64,000 nt of DNA, taken from NCBI GenBank assembly GCA_013396915.1, contig VWZL01004349.1, positions 186,001 through 250,000 of the forward strand, given 5' to 3'. Origin of the DNA: Stercorarius parasiticus. Its lineage: Eukaryota > Chordata > Aves > Charadriiformes > Stercorariidae. Both the position numbers and the translations under genes were made by a program. Positions 1-12,405 of this stretch are shown in pieces. Numbering within the stretch: position 1 is the stretch's first letter; each line of letters opens with the position of its first letter. The notes below the pieces were generated by a model. The model ran no database searches. It was given only the letters and a program-made list of their open reading frames with translations, and was not told the DNA's origin.

Positions 1-3000
1 CAGGAATGTTAGTCAAATATAGATATATACATACATACCTGAACTATTCCATCATCTCTGTGGCTACTGGCAACATCTTTAGCTAACATTGTCCAGTCTT
101 GGTTGAATTTTAATTCTTTGTGTTTAATTTTTCAGTCTGCCTTTTTTTCCAGAAGTTGATTTTCTTTATTCTTTTTTTTTTCCTCTGAAAAAAAGTTTTT
201 TTGCTGAAAGTTTCAGCAAAAATAATTCAGCCATTCCTTGGAATTAAAACTAGGAGTGAGATTCTCATATAACTTTCCAGTGTCCTTTGTGGATGAGTAC
301 AAGTAGTCAGAGATCTTGGGCTTGACTTTGCCTATTACAAAACCAGATTTACTGTGGGAAGACTGAGGGTGACTCTTCCCTTTTGCTCTAGTTTCCACCA
401 AAACAATTTCAGTATCACTTTTTTCATTGAAAAAATAGGAGAAGCCCTCTCGTTGTTTTTTTCTTTGTTTCAAGGAACTAACATTAACTATAACTATTAC
501 ATTCTATTCTTCTGCTTTCTTCTGGTTCCTTGTGGGGGAAAGGGGAAGTTGTAGGCTTTTTTTTCATCCGATTATAGTTTTGCTTCCTTTCTATAATTAT
601 GCGAAGAGGAAAGTTTAGCCTTTGGGGTAGCATACCATAGGGACTACAAAGTAGGTTAAATAAAACACTATATGCTTGCCTCTTAATTAGACTTTAAGAA
701 GGGAATAGACAGCTGTTACACAGTTAGGAGGATTTTTCCTGGGATAGCTGCATTTGAAGTAACATGTTTGGGAGGTTTTTGGGGACGACAGATTCTAATT
801 GCTAATGCTTATGGGACAATCTCAGTTTTGACATAGATTGAGAAAAAAGGGATACGAGAACGTACCAACAGCACCTGAGTCCAGTTCTCCTCTTGCTGTG
901 GAGGTCTTGACCTGTTTAGTCAGTGTGCCTAATCCTTGATCTCACGCCAACACCAGACCGTGGTCAGGATGTCTTGGTGATCACAAGAGACTGTACGCCT
1001 TGAGGCAGAGGTGACGTGCTCCCTCAAGACAGACAAGGGATGAAAATGCATGCTTCCACAAGCTGAAGCTAGTTATATTAGAAAAAAACGCAAAAGTTCA
1101 TTATAGAACCAAAAAGTTGTGGTTAAGTTTCCAAAAATCCTGTTTCTTCCTGGAGGACTGTCAGCCTGTGGTAACCCTCCGCTGATCTCCTGTAAACATG
1201 CTCAGGACGAAGCTAGAATTAGTGTTTGTGTAAAGTAGAATGAGAGAGATTAATTTCCCTAGAAAACCCAATAAACTGCTGCACAGGGCACTGTGATAGG
1301 TAGTTCAACTCCTTCTCTGCATCAGATGAACTTACTGAGGCAGCAGATTTTAGTTCAAAGTCTTGATCTGAACCAGGCTGAGCAGGGATGACCCCTGGCA
1401 GTACTGTCTCCCAGAGAAGTTGCCCAACTGCTGCCCTGTAGGATTTCAGAGGTACCGCCACAATTACTCAATAATTCAGTGAGTGATTGTCACATTTTCT
1501 ATGATTCCAAATTCAAAGCATCTTGTAAAAATTGAATTTATGACATAATTTATCTATGGTTTATGGGCTTTAGCAAGATCGTAACCCTCAGCACCCTCTA
1601 ATAGGATGACAAATGGAAAATATAAAACTTGTCTCAACAGGCTTTGCTACTGTGCAAGAGGGTTGGCTGCAGGTCTATGACAAATAAATGAACAGAAGGT
1701 GGTAGTAAGTAAAAGGAGCACCAAAGTAGGAAATAATGGAAGACCCGGGGAAAAGAAAAGAAAGGGAAGTGACAAAAGACAGGCAGCAGATAACAGAATA
1801 TTTTTATAGCTATTATTTCACTGAAACAACTTTCAAAGTAAATTTTTATTTGCAGGTAGTTTGGGATAAAACAGAATTCCTTGGATGCTTAATTTATTCA
1901 CCCCCTAAACATTTAAAATTCAGCCAGCCTTCTTGGTATTGGGGGGTGGATTTTATTTGCTTGTTTGTTTTCCTGAGGCTGAAGCTATTTCCCAGCCAAA
2001 AGTAATAGAGTATGAAGCTTCTTCATACTGAGAGTTCTGCTGGAGAAATTCCACATGCTGAAGGATTTACTGATATTCCAGTTGTACTTTGGGGTTGTCC
2101 CAGGTTTGTTTAGGACTGGTTTAGTGCTGTCACTGCTCTTTCCTTTGTTCCATTAGTCTGACAAAAAATCGGTGATGTGTTTGAAATAATTTTTTTGGAA
2201 AATAAGCAAAGGCTGCAGTACACAATTGAGCCCTGTCCATGGGCTTTGGGTAAATAACTATGCAGCCAGTTGTTCCTTCCAGTTTCAACATCTCAGAAGG
2301 GGCAGGGAGGAACTTCGTTACGATGTTCTTGTTCCAGAAGAATAAGTCCGTTGCCACAGGCTCAGAGGCCTCTGAGGAAGAGCTGTTGACATCAGTGGTT
2401 CTGGCAGTCAGGGCTGCAGGATTTGGCATATGTTGCCAGTTTTTATTTTCTTGCGTTTGGAGGCTGACATCAACCCCACACGGATAGAAAAGCTGGTGAA
2501 TGGAATTTGTCTGTGCATCCATTTCCTTTGTGAATTTCCAGTACCACTTCTGTTAACAAAGCCTGTGGTTTTCCATTCATTGCTGGCACGGCAAATATTT
2601 CACTGTACCAAGGTCAACATGCGTGCAGATGTTATTTTCAAATTCCTCTGCCTCCTAAACTAAGCTGTGCTGTAGAAAGAAAATTTCTTCTTGCAAAATT
2701 TTTTTTCAAGGAACATTGTGTTTGTCATAGATGTGGTATAGATATATTAAGTCTACAATGAATGAAGGTTGAAAAAAAGGTTGTACATCCACAAATTTCA
2801 CTTAAAATAAAAAGGCTTCAGACCTGTTTGAACAGACAATTATACATGTGTCCAGGAAGATATCCACGGGTGCTAAGATTTAACAGCCGCATCTGTGCAG
2901 CTGCATTTAGGTTTTAGGATTTAAAGGCTATTTGTTACCATTCTCTTGTTTCTAGAAGCTGGGTAAATGCTTCCACTGAAGTCCCACAGCAGAGCATGTC

Positions 3001-4348
3001 TGGTTTTGAGTTTCTGACCCTCTTATTGGCAGAGCAGGGGAAGAAGCATGTGTCTGAGGAGCTGCGTGAAATATGCTGGTGTGTGCAAATTTTTTGAGAG
3101 ATGTTCGTGACCTGGAATTTCTGTTTATGCCTAAAGTGTCTTTGCCCCTAAAAGACCTGTCTCAAGTTGTCACTGGATTAAGGGGACAAGTTTTTAACTT
3201 GTATTGCAGCTTTGGGGGCCTAATTACATTCAAGTTCCACCAGAGCTAGGTACCTAAAAATGGTGCACGAAATTTAAAGAATCATAAGAATTTGAACTAA
3301 AAGGTGACTTGAAAGGCCATCTGTGCCTCCTAAGACATCATGCGAGTCCTAAGACTCATACAGCAGGGAATTTTTCTCTATGATCTTCCCCATCATCAAG
3401 TATTTGCATTTCAAAACAAGGTACTGTGGTCCCTACCCTGTATGAACTCTCTTCCTTGTCTGTGTAGTAACAGAGAAATTGTGTAGGAAATTCTGATGAA
3501 ACAACTAGGAATTACAATCAAATTACTGTTTCTTTGCTTCCTATATTCTTTTATGACCAATACTAAGGCAGATTTGCAAGTACACCCTGACACAGGACAG
3601 TTACATGGTGGTTATTACCTTCTTGCATTTTGCCTGACAATATTGCTATGACCTTGCAAACTACAACACCCATCTGTCATTTATAATTCATGTATTAATT
3701 ACCATCGATTTATAGAGGACTAGGCAGCTTGTCCTATGTCTCTACTTAGGAAAAAAAGGAAAAATGCCGCAAAATTCCTCTTGCCTTTTTTTTCAGTAGA
3801 ATTGTTACTGAAGATGATGGTACTGATAGTTGTTTCTTGTAAGTCATTAACTAGACATTCCAGGAACACAATTTTCTCTTCTGCAGCTTATTTGAAATCA
3901 AGACAGGCTTCTTGTGCTGCTCTAGCAAATCAAATCTTTCCCCACAGCATAGGATAGGTTGGTTAATGTGATAGAATATTTCAGTGAATGATTTTTTATC
4001 TATGGGAACCTTGAATTCTAAGGGAAATTTTCTGAATATACTTTAAAAATTCCAACATATGAAGTAAAAGGAGCTGTCAATATTTTTAGAAATCTCTCAG
4101 AAATTTTCTAATTAGAGAAAACTGCAAAGGAGGTGAGGGCTACTTTTTCCTGTTGTTGCTTTGCTGTTTATTTCCTTTTCTTTTAAAAATATTTGTGTGA
4201 ACTGCAGCTCTGAAATTAATATTATCCCAAGTAAAAATAGCTATTAATGTTGGAAAATAGCAGTTTACAATGAAATCTATCTTTAGTATTTCACAGAATC
4301 AATGAGGACCAATCTTGACTCTGCTCTAAATTTGCTTCTTTCTTCTAG

Positions 4349-5610
4349 GGACAAAAGTGGTAGAAGAAACAAAGTTATCAAAAGGACACAGCCTAAATCT
4401 CCTTAAGGCTCTTTTAGACCAGAAGCAATACAGAACAGAAGAGGGGAATGAGAAAATAGGAAGAAACCAAAGAGACTAGAGAAAACTGATTTTCCATTAC
4501 CCAGCAAATCAATGCTGATCCAAGAAGGAAATCCAAGTCACTTAGTTCCTAGTATATTTTTTCATCCAATAGATTAGATTGGTATCATAAGCCAAACTGT
4601 ACTTGTTGCTCCAAGAGAATAAAGTAGAAGGTACTTTGCTAAGACAATATCTGCCTGTGAAAATCATGTGCAACATCACAAGCACCTGTTTGGCATTAAT
4701 CTACAACCAATGTATGGCAACCAAGTTTATGAAGATCTAGCCAGAGGATGCTCAAACAGAGTCTTCTGACTTAATGTGAGGATGAAGGGGCTGCCCACTT
4801 TCAACAGTCTTGCCAACAGGTGTTTGTTTTTCAATACTAAAGGATTACTTGGAGATCGTTCCAGGACTGTAAAGGCATTCTTGACACCATTAATCAGAAC
4901 TTGCTTGAGTCTCCTTCCTACCAGATTTCATTCCTTAAAACATTACTTCTAAAGCTGGATCAAGGGGAGATCAGATTTAAGCACCAGAGCCACAAGCTGA
5001 TGAAATAACATTGCCCTGAATGAAAGAATAAAATCATGTCAGGTCCGTAGATTTCATAAACATTTCACCCTTTCTTGAAGTTTCATTTCTGAGAGATACA
5101 AGTTCTATGCAAATTCCAAGAAGAGGATGAACCTGCTGAATATTTTATCACATTCCCACATGCTCTAAAAGAACATAACAACTTCACTGGAAAGTTACAT
5201 TATGAAAACACACAGGATAAAATCACTTGTGCTAGGAAAGACCAGTACATCTCAGAGATTCTTCAACTTCATGCAGTAAAAATCAGTTACAGCACATATC
5301 CAAGGTAAGTGCATGAATAAGCAACTGGAATCCAACTAAACCCACAGGCAAAACCTAAAGAGCAAACATTGATGTGAGCACCCACTGACTTTCCAAGCAG
5401 CCCAGTAGAAATCTGCCAAGTGCCTGGCGCAGATATATCTCTAGGCACCCACATGACGAATGACTGGCTGAGAACGTCGTGTGTGGCAATGTCACAGAGG
5501 GCTTTAGATGTGTGTTGCTCAGAGGGCCACCATTAAAGGAACAGCTGCAGAGCCCAGGCTACTGGCACTGATGTTATTGCCAATAAAACACTGAAGCCAC
5601 TCTACACTGG
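4349..5610 (+). other. mRNA-like island, possible terminal exon or lncRNA exon
   Basis: Seen: a pyrimidine stretch ends in a consensus-like acceptor (AG at 4347-4348). It is followed by 42 open codons from 4351 to a TAG at 4477-4479. The plus strand then stays purine-leaning and free of long T runs for about 1.2 kb. AATAAA occurs at 5027-5032 and again at 5582-5587. Inference: this could be the last exon and 3' UTR of a transcript on the plus strand. A 42-codon open frame after an AG is expected often by chance, and I recognise no protein family, so the call is weak. Chance composition or an unrecognised old repeat fits equally well. Confidence 0.15.
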
Positions 5611-6542
5611 CAAAGCCATATAGAAATATTTTAATTGTCTCTAGAGTTCTGTAAAATTAAATAGTGCAAGCAGAAAATTCAGAATATTTAACTGAAAATA
5701 AGGAAGAACTGAAATAAAATTTTATTTCCCTAACATAATAGGAAAACCCTGGGAGGTGGTGTTTTTAATTGTGTAAAACTTATTTAATCTCCCTAACCCT
5801 ATCCTTCACTTCCATAAATTAGAAATAAAGTTGGTTAGAATCTGGATTTCTCTTTATTCGTCTGAAGTGGATTGTTGCATCTTTGGCTAGGAAGGAATGT
5901 CAGTCAGAAGGCTGTGATGTGGCCCCAGATTTAAATTTAGTATAGCAGAAATACACATGGTTTTGTTGCTTTTTAATTTAATATACATGTTTTCACTACT
6001 GAAATCAGTTTTGATATTTTTAAAGTGTTCCTGCAGATTCTTCTAGAAGTCCATCAAAAAATATTTACAAGGAGAACACAGTTCAAAGTGGGCATCACAA
6101 CTGAGAAAGGAAAGCTGTAAACTGATAGACACTCCATATTGTTGTGGCTATGTACTTAAAACAGTCACAAACAACTTCTACATAAATTATACTAAAACCA
6201 CTATGCTTTAGCTAGTTTATAATTAAAATGTGTTTCAACACCTCTGGAAAACACAATATACGAATAGCCTACAGGATGAAGTATATCTGCATGTAAAGTA
6301 ATTGTAGCAACATTTCTTTTATCTTGACTGATTCTACATGGCTTTGCCAAATAAAAAATTAAAGACAACATTCAATATTAATTGCCAAATAAGTTTAAAA
6401 TGTAAATTCAGAGAAGCTAAATCTAGAGTTTGTCCAGGACATGCTAACTCTTTTAAAGAAAAGTCCTTGTTGATAATTATAATTGGTCTACTTCTGAAAT
6501 TTATATAGTACATGAAAAGTACCATGTCCAGATCCAGACAAC

Positions 6543-6584
6543 ACTGGTTCCTACAAACTGGTTCCTACAAACTGGTTCCTACAA
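6543..6584. repeat. 3 x 14-bp exact tandem repeat
   Basis: The 14-base unit ACTGGTTCCTACAA occurs three times head to tail without a mismatch. It lies in otherwise unique DNA. Exact identity of three units suggests recent slippage or duplication, so copy number may vary between individuals. Confidence 0.95.
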
Positions 6585-8979
6585 ATCTCTGGTCACTGAG
6601 GAAGGAATGATTCTTAATATCCTGTGCTTCCTGGCTACATTTTTCTTGAATGGTGACTCTTTGCTCTGGGATGCTGTTTATTTGCATGAATTCCAGTATG
6701 CCACATTTTCACAAGAGCTTTCTTATAAAGCAAGACCTCTGGAGTTGTGAATGTTATTTTGGTAAGGTCAACAGACATGTTGCACGTATGAGGCTAAAAT
6801 GAACTTTGTACACACAAGAAAATAAAGATATAGAAGTTGAACTGAATTTCAGTCAAACATGAATTAGATTCTTTGTTTGAACTGAAAAGGAGATCAGCTA
6901 ATTCTGGATAAAAAGGTTTGCTTCATGGTACTGATAATGCCCATTACCTTCGCGTGTTCCTTTTAGACAGACTTTCCCTTTTCTTCATAGCATAAATTGT
7001 ACTTGGACAACCACTTTTAAAGCTCCACAGTGTCAAAACTTCTTACTCATAGGCTGAACTTCTGAACAAGCTCAGCCTGTCCCTGATATTTCACTTCACA
7101 GGGAATTTGGAAACAATTGCTCAACATGCTCTTTTGCCTAAACCACCCGCACAATATAGCTTTGTTTCCAGTGTTTCTTTCCAAGTTATCCTTGGCTTCT
7201 CTGATCCTTTCCCCGTGAGTCTTCCCCTGCCTTACCTTCTGTCTGCCAGGGGTGAAGCTGTATAGACGTGCCCATCAGTGTCATCTGACCCTAGTTCCTC
7301 TGAACCATATTGTGGAGTATCAGAAAGTCAAGCTTAGGGTGACTCAGCAGACAAGACCTGTGTCACCTTATCAGACCTTAGTACTGTTTACTGTGTTGTG
7401 TATTTCAGTTGCACTGAGCAAAGATGCTGAATGATTGAATCTCCATAAGAGCAGCTAATTAAATATTTACTTGGAAGTTTGCGTGTGATACGATTCACCT
7501 CCATGAAGATCTATCTGGTTTTGCATACCTATCAAGTGTATTCTCATCTCAGTGTACATACTGTTGAGTTAAACATAAAAATTCCCATGCAGCAAGAAAA
7601 GATTACATCTGTACATCCAAAGCCAAATCCATCACCTTGATTCTCGTAAGCATTAGTGGACGTTACCAACGTTTCTGGCTGCTTAGATACTTATTTTATT
7701 ACGTCTTCAAAGACAACACTTACATGCATTTTAATCTGAAATGTTACCCTCCAAAAAATGTTCTATTAGTCAGAAAACATTCACTGTATTGCTCTTTCAC
7801 ACTGTTTGAAATCAGCATTCAATTCACAGTGTAGTATGTAATCATAATAGACTGTGACACAAAAACAGAGCAGATGGAAATATTTATGCAGGTTTTGAAG
7901 GTTATTAAGTTTTTCACGCATTCACACAAGAGTCCAAAATGTTTGCCTGCCCTTAGCTGAAAATCTTCAATAAAATCCTGAACCTGCTAGATCTGCCTCT
8001 GAAAATAGCAGCATGGAAATACTTATTAAATGGAAATCTTGGCACAATGTGTTTCCAAGAAAGCTGGGTTTAAATATACAGAGGGTAAATTATGTTCACT
8101 GAGTAAGACTCCTTTGAGGACATGATTATGATGCACTATGTTCCCCAGAACAAAAAAGAAGTATAACCTCCATTAGTGCTTTACTTCTCAAAAATATAAA
8201 AGGATAATTTTAGTTTTTTAAAAAAACAGTCTTATAGCTGTCTTTTCAACAACACAATGGTAATTTTAAGAAAACAAACAAATCCAGGAAAAAATAGTTT
8301 CCATATTGGAACTACCGTGTGCCGTATTCTGCGTAAATGAAGCTTTTGTGGGAAATGGAATGTTTATAGCGTCATTTGCCCTAGGATGATCGTTCACTTG
8401 GCAAAACTACCTCTGTATAAATGTGGTCTCTGATACAGTGTTGAATGAAGTCAGTGGCCACACCACACTTCAGACTGTGTTGACTTCTTTAACTGACCTC
8501 TATTGAAGTGTTCCAAATTCAAATTTGCAGGATCCTTACAAGATTCTCTAAATTTAGTTTAGAGGTTTCAGTTTGCAAGGTGGAAAGTACAACAGCAACT
8601 CAGAAAATCCAAGATAATAAACACTGTAAACAGTGAAGTAGTTGGTATGTAAGGCAGAAACTCAGCATTTCTTTAAATTATAGCTAGTCTCATGCATACC
8701 AATAATTTTTGAAACTTTCATAATATCAGGTGATTTATAAACATTCATTCAAAATTTACTATTCCTGGTTAGCATCTAAGTATATTATTGAGATTAGATG
8801 CTATAATGTACAGTTCTAGTATTGCCTCTGAAGCAGTTTATGATCCTGCAGTCAGAACAGTTTATTGGTTTATGCTGCTTAACATCTTGTTTTCATCACA
8901 TTCAGATGGCAATGTCCCATCCCTTACCCAGTTACTGGCTGAGATCAGAAAAGTAGTGAAAATGAGCAGGCTGTGACTT

Positions 8980-9657
8980 ATGAGATATGGAGCTCGCTGA
9001 AGTCACTAAGACACTGGCAGGTAGCAATTGTAAAATTGTGGAGCTGAAGATCATGAGAGGAGTAAGGCTGGAGCAGAGCACTGACCCTGGACATCTGGCA
9101 AGAAGACTTTAGTTGGATTGGGGAACTTGTAGGTGGGATCCCATGGGAAGCAGATCAGAGGAGTGAAGTTGCTCAGGAAAGGTAGGTCTTTAAAGGCAGC
9201 ATATTCTGAAGGTAAGAATGATCCATCCCAACACTCAGAAAAACAAGTAGACATACCATGAAACTGGTATGGCTAGGCAGGGAGTTCACAATGGAGCAGC
9301 ATACAAAAGGGGGAAGCAGGGACAGGCTACAAAGCCGTAATTTAGAAACATTGCCTGGACTTGCAGGGGTGCTGTCAGGAAAGACAAAGCTCACCTTAAG
9401 GTGATTTTCACAGGGAACAGCAAAAGCAACCAGAACAGCTACTTCCGATGTATTAGCAGGAAAAAGCCAAACAGGTGGCGTCAGTGGCTGAACAGGGCGA
9501 TTGATTTAATGACAGTGAAGACAGATTAGACTGAGGTATTCAGTGCCTTCTCTGTCTCAGCCTTCATCAACAAGGTCTCCACTTCTTGAAGGGGCTCAAG
9601 AAAGAGGAGAAAAACTAGCTGTGGTTGAGGGTTAAGTAAGGGGTTACTTGAGAGAAG
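8980..9657 (+). mobile_element. CR1 LINE, host element segment 1 (pre-RT part of ORF2)
   Basis: This is the 5'-most surviving part of an old plus-strand CR1 retrotransposon. It corresponds to the linker between the endonuclease and reverse-transcriptase domains of CR1 ORF2. I recognise it by the order of conserved stretches: a block beginning near GCTGGAGCAGAGCACTGACC at about 9068, the ATCCCATGGGAAGCAG block at about 9139, and the AGTGCCTTCTCTGTCTCAG block at about 9541. Stop codons and indels make it non-functional. It breaks off at about 9657, where a minus-strand CR1 begins, and appears to resume at 10746. The left edge is uncertain by some tens of bases. Confidence 0.7.
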
Positions 9658-10745
9658 TTGCAGAATCACAGAATGGTTGTGGCTGGAAGGTTCCTCTGGA
9701 GACTGTCTAGTCCTGCTCAAAGCAGGGTCACCTACAGCAGGTTGCCCAGAACTGTATCAAGTTGGGTTTTTAATATCTCCAAGGACAGAAATTCCATAAC
9801 CTGTCTGGGCAACGTGTTCCAGTGTCTGACCACCCCAAAAAGTGGGGTTTTTTTTTATATGTTTAAATGGAATTTCCTGTATTTCAGTTTGCTCCCATTG
9901 CCTATTGCCCTGTCACTGAATGTGACTGAGAAGAGCGCAGCTCCATCTTCTTTACTTCCTCCCATCAGATATTTATACACATTCGTAAGATCCCCCTGAG
10001 CCTTCTCTTATGCAGGCTGAACAGTAGCATTCTTTCCTTGTATGGCAGATAGATTGCACCAAGCCCTTAATCACCTTCATGGCTTTTTGTTGGACTCACT
10101 TCAGTATGTGCATGTCTCTCTTGTACTGGGGAGCCCAGCACTGGATTCAGCTCTCCAGATGTGTATCACCAGTGCTGAACAGAAGGGAGGGATCACCTTC
10201 CTCAACCTCCTGGCAGCAGTCTGCCTGATGCAGCCCAGGAGGCTGTTTGCCAACCTTCTTTGCCTCAAGAACACACTGATAGTTCATGACTAAGTTGTCC
10301 ACCAGTAGCCCCAAGACCTTCTCTGCAGAGCTGTTTCCCAGCTGGCTGCCCCTAGCCTGTGCTGGTGCCTGGGGTTGTTCCTCACAAGGTGCAAAACCTG
10401 GCAATTCCCTGTGCTGAACTTCATTCATAAGGTCCTTGTCAGTCCTTTTTTCCAGGCTGTTGAGGCCCATCTGAATGGCAGCACACCCATCTGGTGTACC
10501 AGCCACTCCTCCCAGTTTTGTACCATCTGCAAACTTGCTCTGTCCCATATGTCTCATCCAGGTCATTGTTGAAGGTGTCAAACTGCATTGGCCCAAGCAC
10601 CAACCCCCTGGGACACCACACCAGTGACTGACCACCAGGTGGACTGTGCCACTGATAACGCTTTCAGCTTGGCGGTTCAGCCAGTTTTCAGTACATGTTG
10701 CTCTTCACTGATCTAGTTCATGCTTAATCACTTTGTCAATGAGTA
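9658..10745 (-). mobile_element. CR1 LINE, 5'-truncated, inserted in an older CR1
   Basis: On the plus strand the copy starts with its reversed 3' tail (AGAATCACAGAATGGTTG at about 9662) and runs back through the 3' UTR into the RT domain. The minus strand at 10147-10635 has a 162-codon open frame. It carries an altered G-V-P-G-G box (normally GVPQG) and an F-A-D-G box (normally FADD), followed by TKLGG. Both are reverse-transcriptase palm motifs of non-LTR elements. The C-terminal part is broken by frameshifts. Truncation at the element's 5' end (near 10745) is typical of CR1. It interrupts a plus-strand CR1 that flanks it on both sides. It encodes no functional protein. Confidence 0.9.
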
Positions 10746-11952
10746 AGGTATGGAGCCATGCTTGGTGCAGGTGCCAAGGTGTTGACAGTAGCGGGGTGCA
10801 GGGGTGGCCTCTGTCAAGAGAGGCTCGGCCCCAGCCCAGTGCCGGAGTACATCTCTGGGCACATGAAGGAGAAGAACATGATCAGAAGTGGACAGCACTG
10901 ATTTATCAAGCGTAAATCATGCCTGACCAATGTGTTTGCCATCTGTGGTAAAATGGACAACTTCATTGCCTTCTATAATAAAATGAGTGGATTTGTCGAC
11001 AAGGGGAGAGCACTGGGCATCATTCACCTTGACTTCAGCAATGCTTCGAATGCTGCTTTTCACAATATTCATGTATCCATGATGGGATGCTATGGTCTAA
11101 ATGTATGAACAAGCAGATGAATAAAAATCTGAGTGAATGGTCAGTGGGCAGTGATTAATGGGTTATACTTTACCTGGAGGCCAGTAATAAGGCGAGCACC
11201 GCAGCAGGTCTCTCCTGGGACCTGCCTTGTTTAACGTCTCAATCAAAGACCTGGAGGAGCTTACAGAGTGCTTGTTCATCATATTTGCTGATGTCTCCAA
11301 ACTGGAGGGGGAGGATAGCTCCTGTGCAAAATCCTTTATGTAGGGCAGATGAATGATGCAGGCTGGGGACCAGATGCTTGGGGAGCAGCTCTGTGGGAAA
11401 GGCCCTGGAATTCTGGGGGGCAGTAAGCTGGACACGGACTAGCAGTGTGTCCTGGAAGCAGAGACAGCCAAAGGCATCCCGGGCTGTATGAACAGGAACA
11501 GAGCTAGAGTGATTATTCCTCCTACTCAACACTCACTGTCCCACACCAGGATACTGCGCCCAGCTTTGAGGCCTCCAATACAATAAAGACATCAATAAAT
11601 TGGAGGCTGTTCAGCAGAGGCAACCAAGGTGATGGGGGCTGGAGCACTTTCTCTGTAAGAAGAGGCTGGGGGAGCTGGGCTTGTTCAGCCTGGAGCAGAG
11701 ACAACTTCGGGGGCACCTAACAGCAAACCCCTGTGCCTACAAGGAGATCATACAGGGAACAGAGCTGGGCTCGTCACATCGGTGCATGGTGAGGGGACAA
11801 GAGACAACTGACATAAATTGAAACTACAGAGGGACACAATGGATATAAGGAGAAAATGTTTATCCATGAGGACAGTCAGGCAGTAGCACAGGTTGCCCAA
11901 GGAAGTTGTGAAGTCTCTGTCCTTAGAGTTTTTCAAGCCCTGACTATCACAG
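10746..11952 (+). mobile_element. CR1 LINE, host element segment 2 (RT domain)
   Basis: This continues the plus-strand CR1 from upstream, now in the reverse-transcriptase region. The RT fingers and palm are visible as a K-S-C-L-T-N-like block near 10918-10930. A degraded L-D-F-S-x-A box lies near 11030, and F-A-D-V (for FADD) is at 11284-11295. After a deletion it continues through the RT thumb and C-terminal region. The conserved GAGCTGGGCTTGTTCAGCCT block is at about 11669. Many stops and indels mark it as old. It ends in mid-element at about 11952, where a second minus-strand CR1 is inserted, and the last 120 bases appear after that insertion. Confidence 0.85.
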
Positions 11953-12285
11953 AAACACAGAATCACAGAATAGTTCGGGTTGGAAGGGACCTTAAAGATC
12001 ATCTAGTTCCAACCCCCTGNTAGGCCCCTTTTAGGTACTGGAAGGCTGCTATAATGTCTCCCTGGAGCCTTCTCTTCTCCAGGCTGAACAACCCCAACTC
12101 TCCCAGCCTGTCCTCATAGCATAGGTGCTCCAGCCCTCTGATCATCTTTGTGGCCCTCTGCTGGACCCATTCCAACAGGTCCACGTCCTTCTTGTGGTGA
12201 GGACTCCAGAGCTGGATGCAGTACTGCAGGTCGGGTCTCACCAGAGCAGAGTAGGGGGCAGAATCACCTCCCTCAACCCGCTGGC
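11953..12285 (-). mobile_element. CR1 LINE 3' fragment nested in the host CR1, with internal break
   Basis: It starts on the plus strand with a reversed CR1 3' tail (CACAGAATCACAGAATAG at about 11956) and the usual GGTTGGAAGGGACCTTAAAG block. The minus-strand frame at 11999-12241 is open and matches the C-terminal end of CR1 RT, with an E-x-V-Q-x-R-A-T-K-M-like block followed by [11 protein letters not shown] single N at 12020 sits exactly where roughly 200 or more bases of the usual CR1 3' region are missing, so the internal deletion is probably an assembly join. The open frame and cleaner sequence make it younger than its host. Confidence 0.9.
12020..12020. other. single unresolved base (N), likely assembly join
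   Basis: A lone N interrupts the nested minus-strand CR1. The sequence to its left belongs to the extreme CR1 3' end. The sequence to its right belongs to the RT C-terminal coding region. The intervening segment expected in CR1 is absent. Confidence 0.85.
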
Positions 12286-12405
12286 CACTAGATGAAGCCC
12301 TGAGCAGCCTGGTCTGACCTCAGAGCTGACCATGCTGTGAGCAGGAGGTTGGACCAGAAACCTCTTGAGGTCCTTCCCAGACTAACCTATCCTGTGATCC
12401 TGCAG
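12286..12405 (+). mobile_element. CR1 LINE, host element segment 3 (3' UTR and tail)
   Basis: This is the 3' end of the plus-strand host CR1. It resumes with TAGATGAAGCCCTGAGCAGC, which follows directly from the GTTTTTCAAGCCCTGACTA end of segment 2 when the nested copy is removed. It continues through GAGCAGGAGGTTGGACCAGA and ends with CCTATCCTGTGATCCTG. This end is diverged from the octamer tail seen in younger copies. Confidence 0.85.

Larger units (their letters stand above)
1..8979. other. AT-rich unique DNA, no recognised gene
   Basis: I see no recognisable gene, RNA or interspersed repeat in this stretch. Open frames are short and resemble no family I know. The longest is 130 codons on the minus strand at 2130-2522 and has no recognisable domain. 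Local items annotated separately are a 14-bp tandem repeat at 6543-6584 and an mRNA-like, purine-leaning island at 4349-5610. A stretch near 3285-3330 faintly resembles a decayed CR1 3' end but is too diverged to call. The region fits intergenic or deep intronic DNA. Confidence 0.6.

Noticed and set aside
2130..2522. 130-codon minus-strand frame
   Set aside because: No domain, no context and no sign of splicing or conservation that I can see. A frame of this length is expected by chance.
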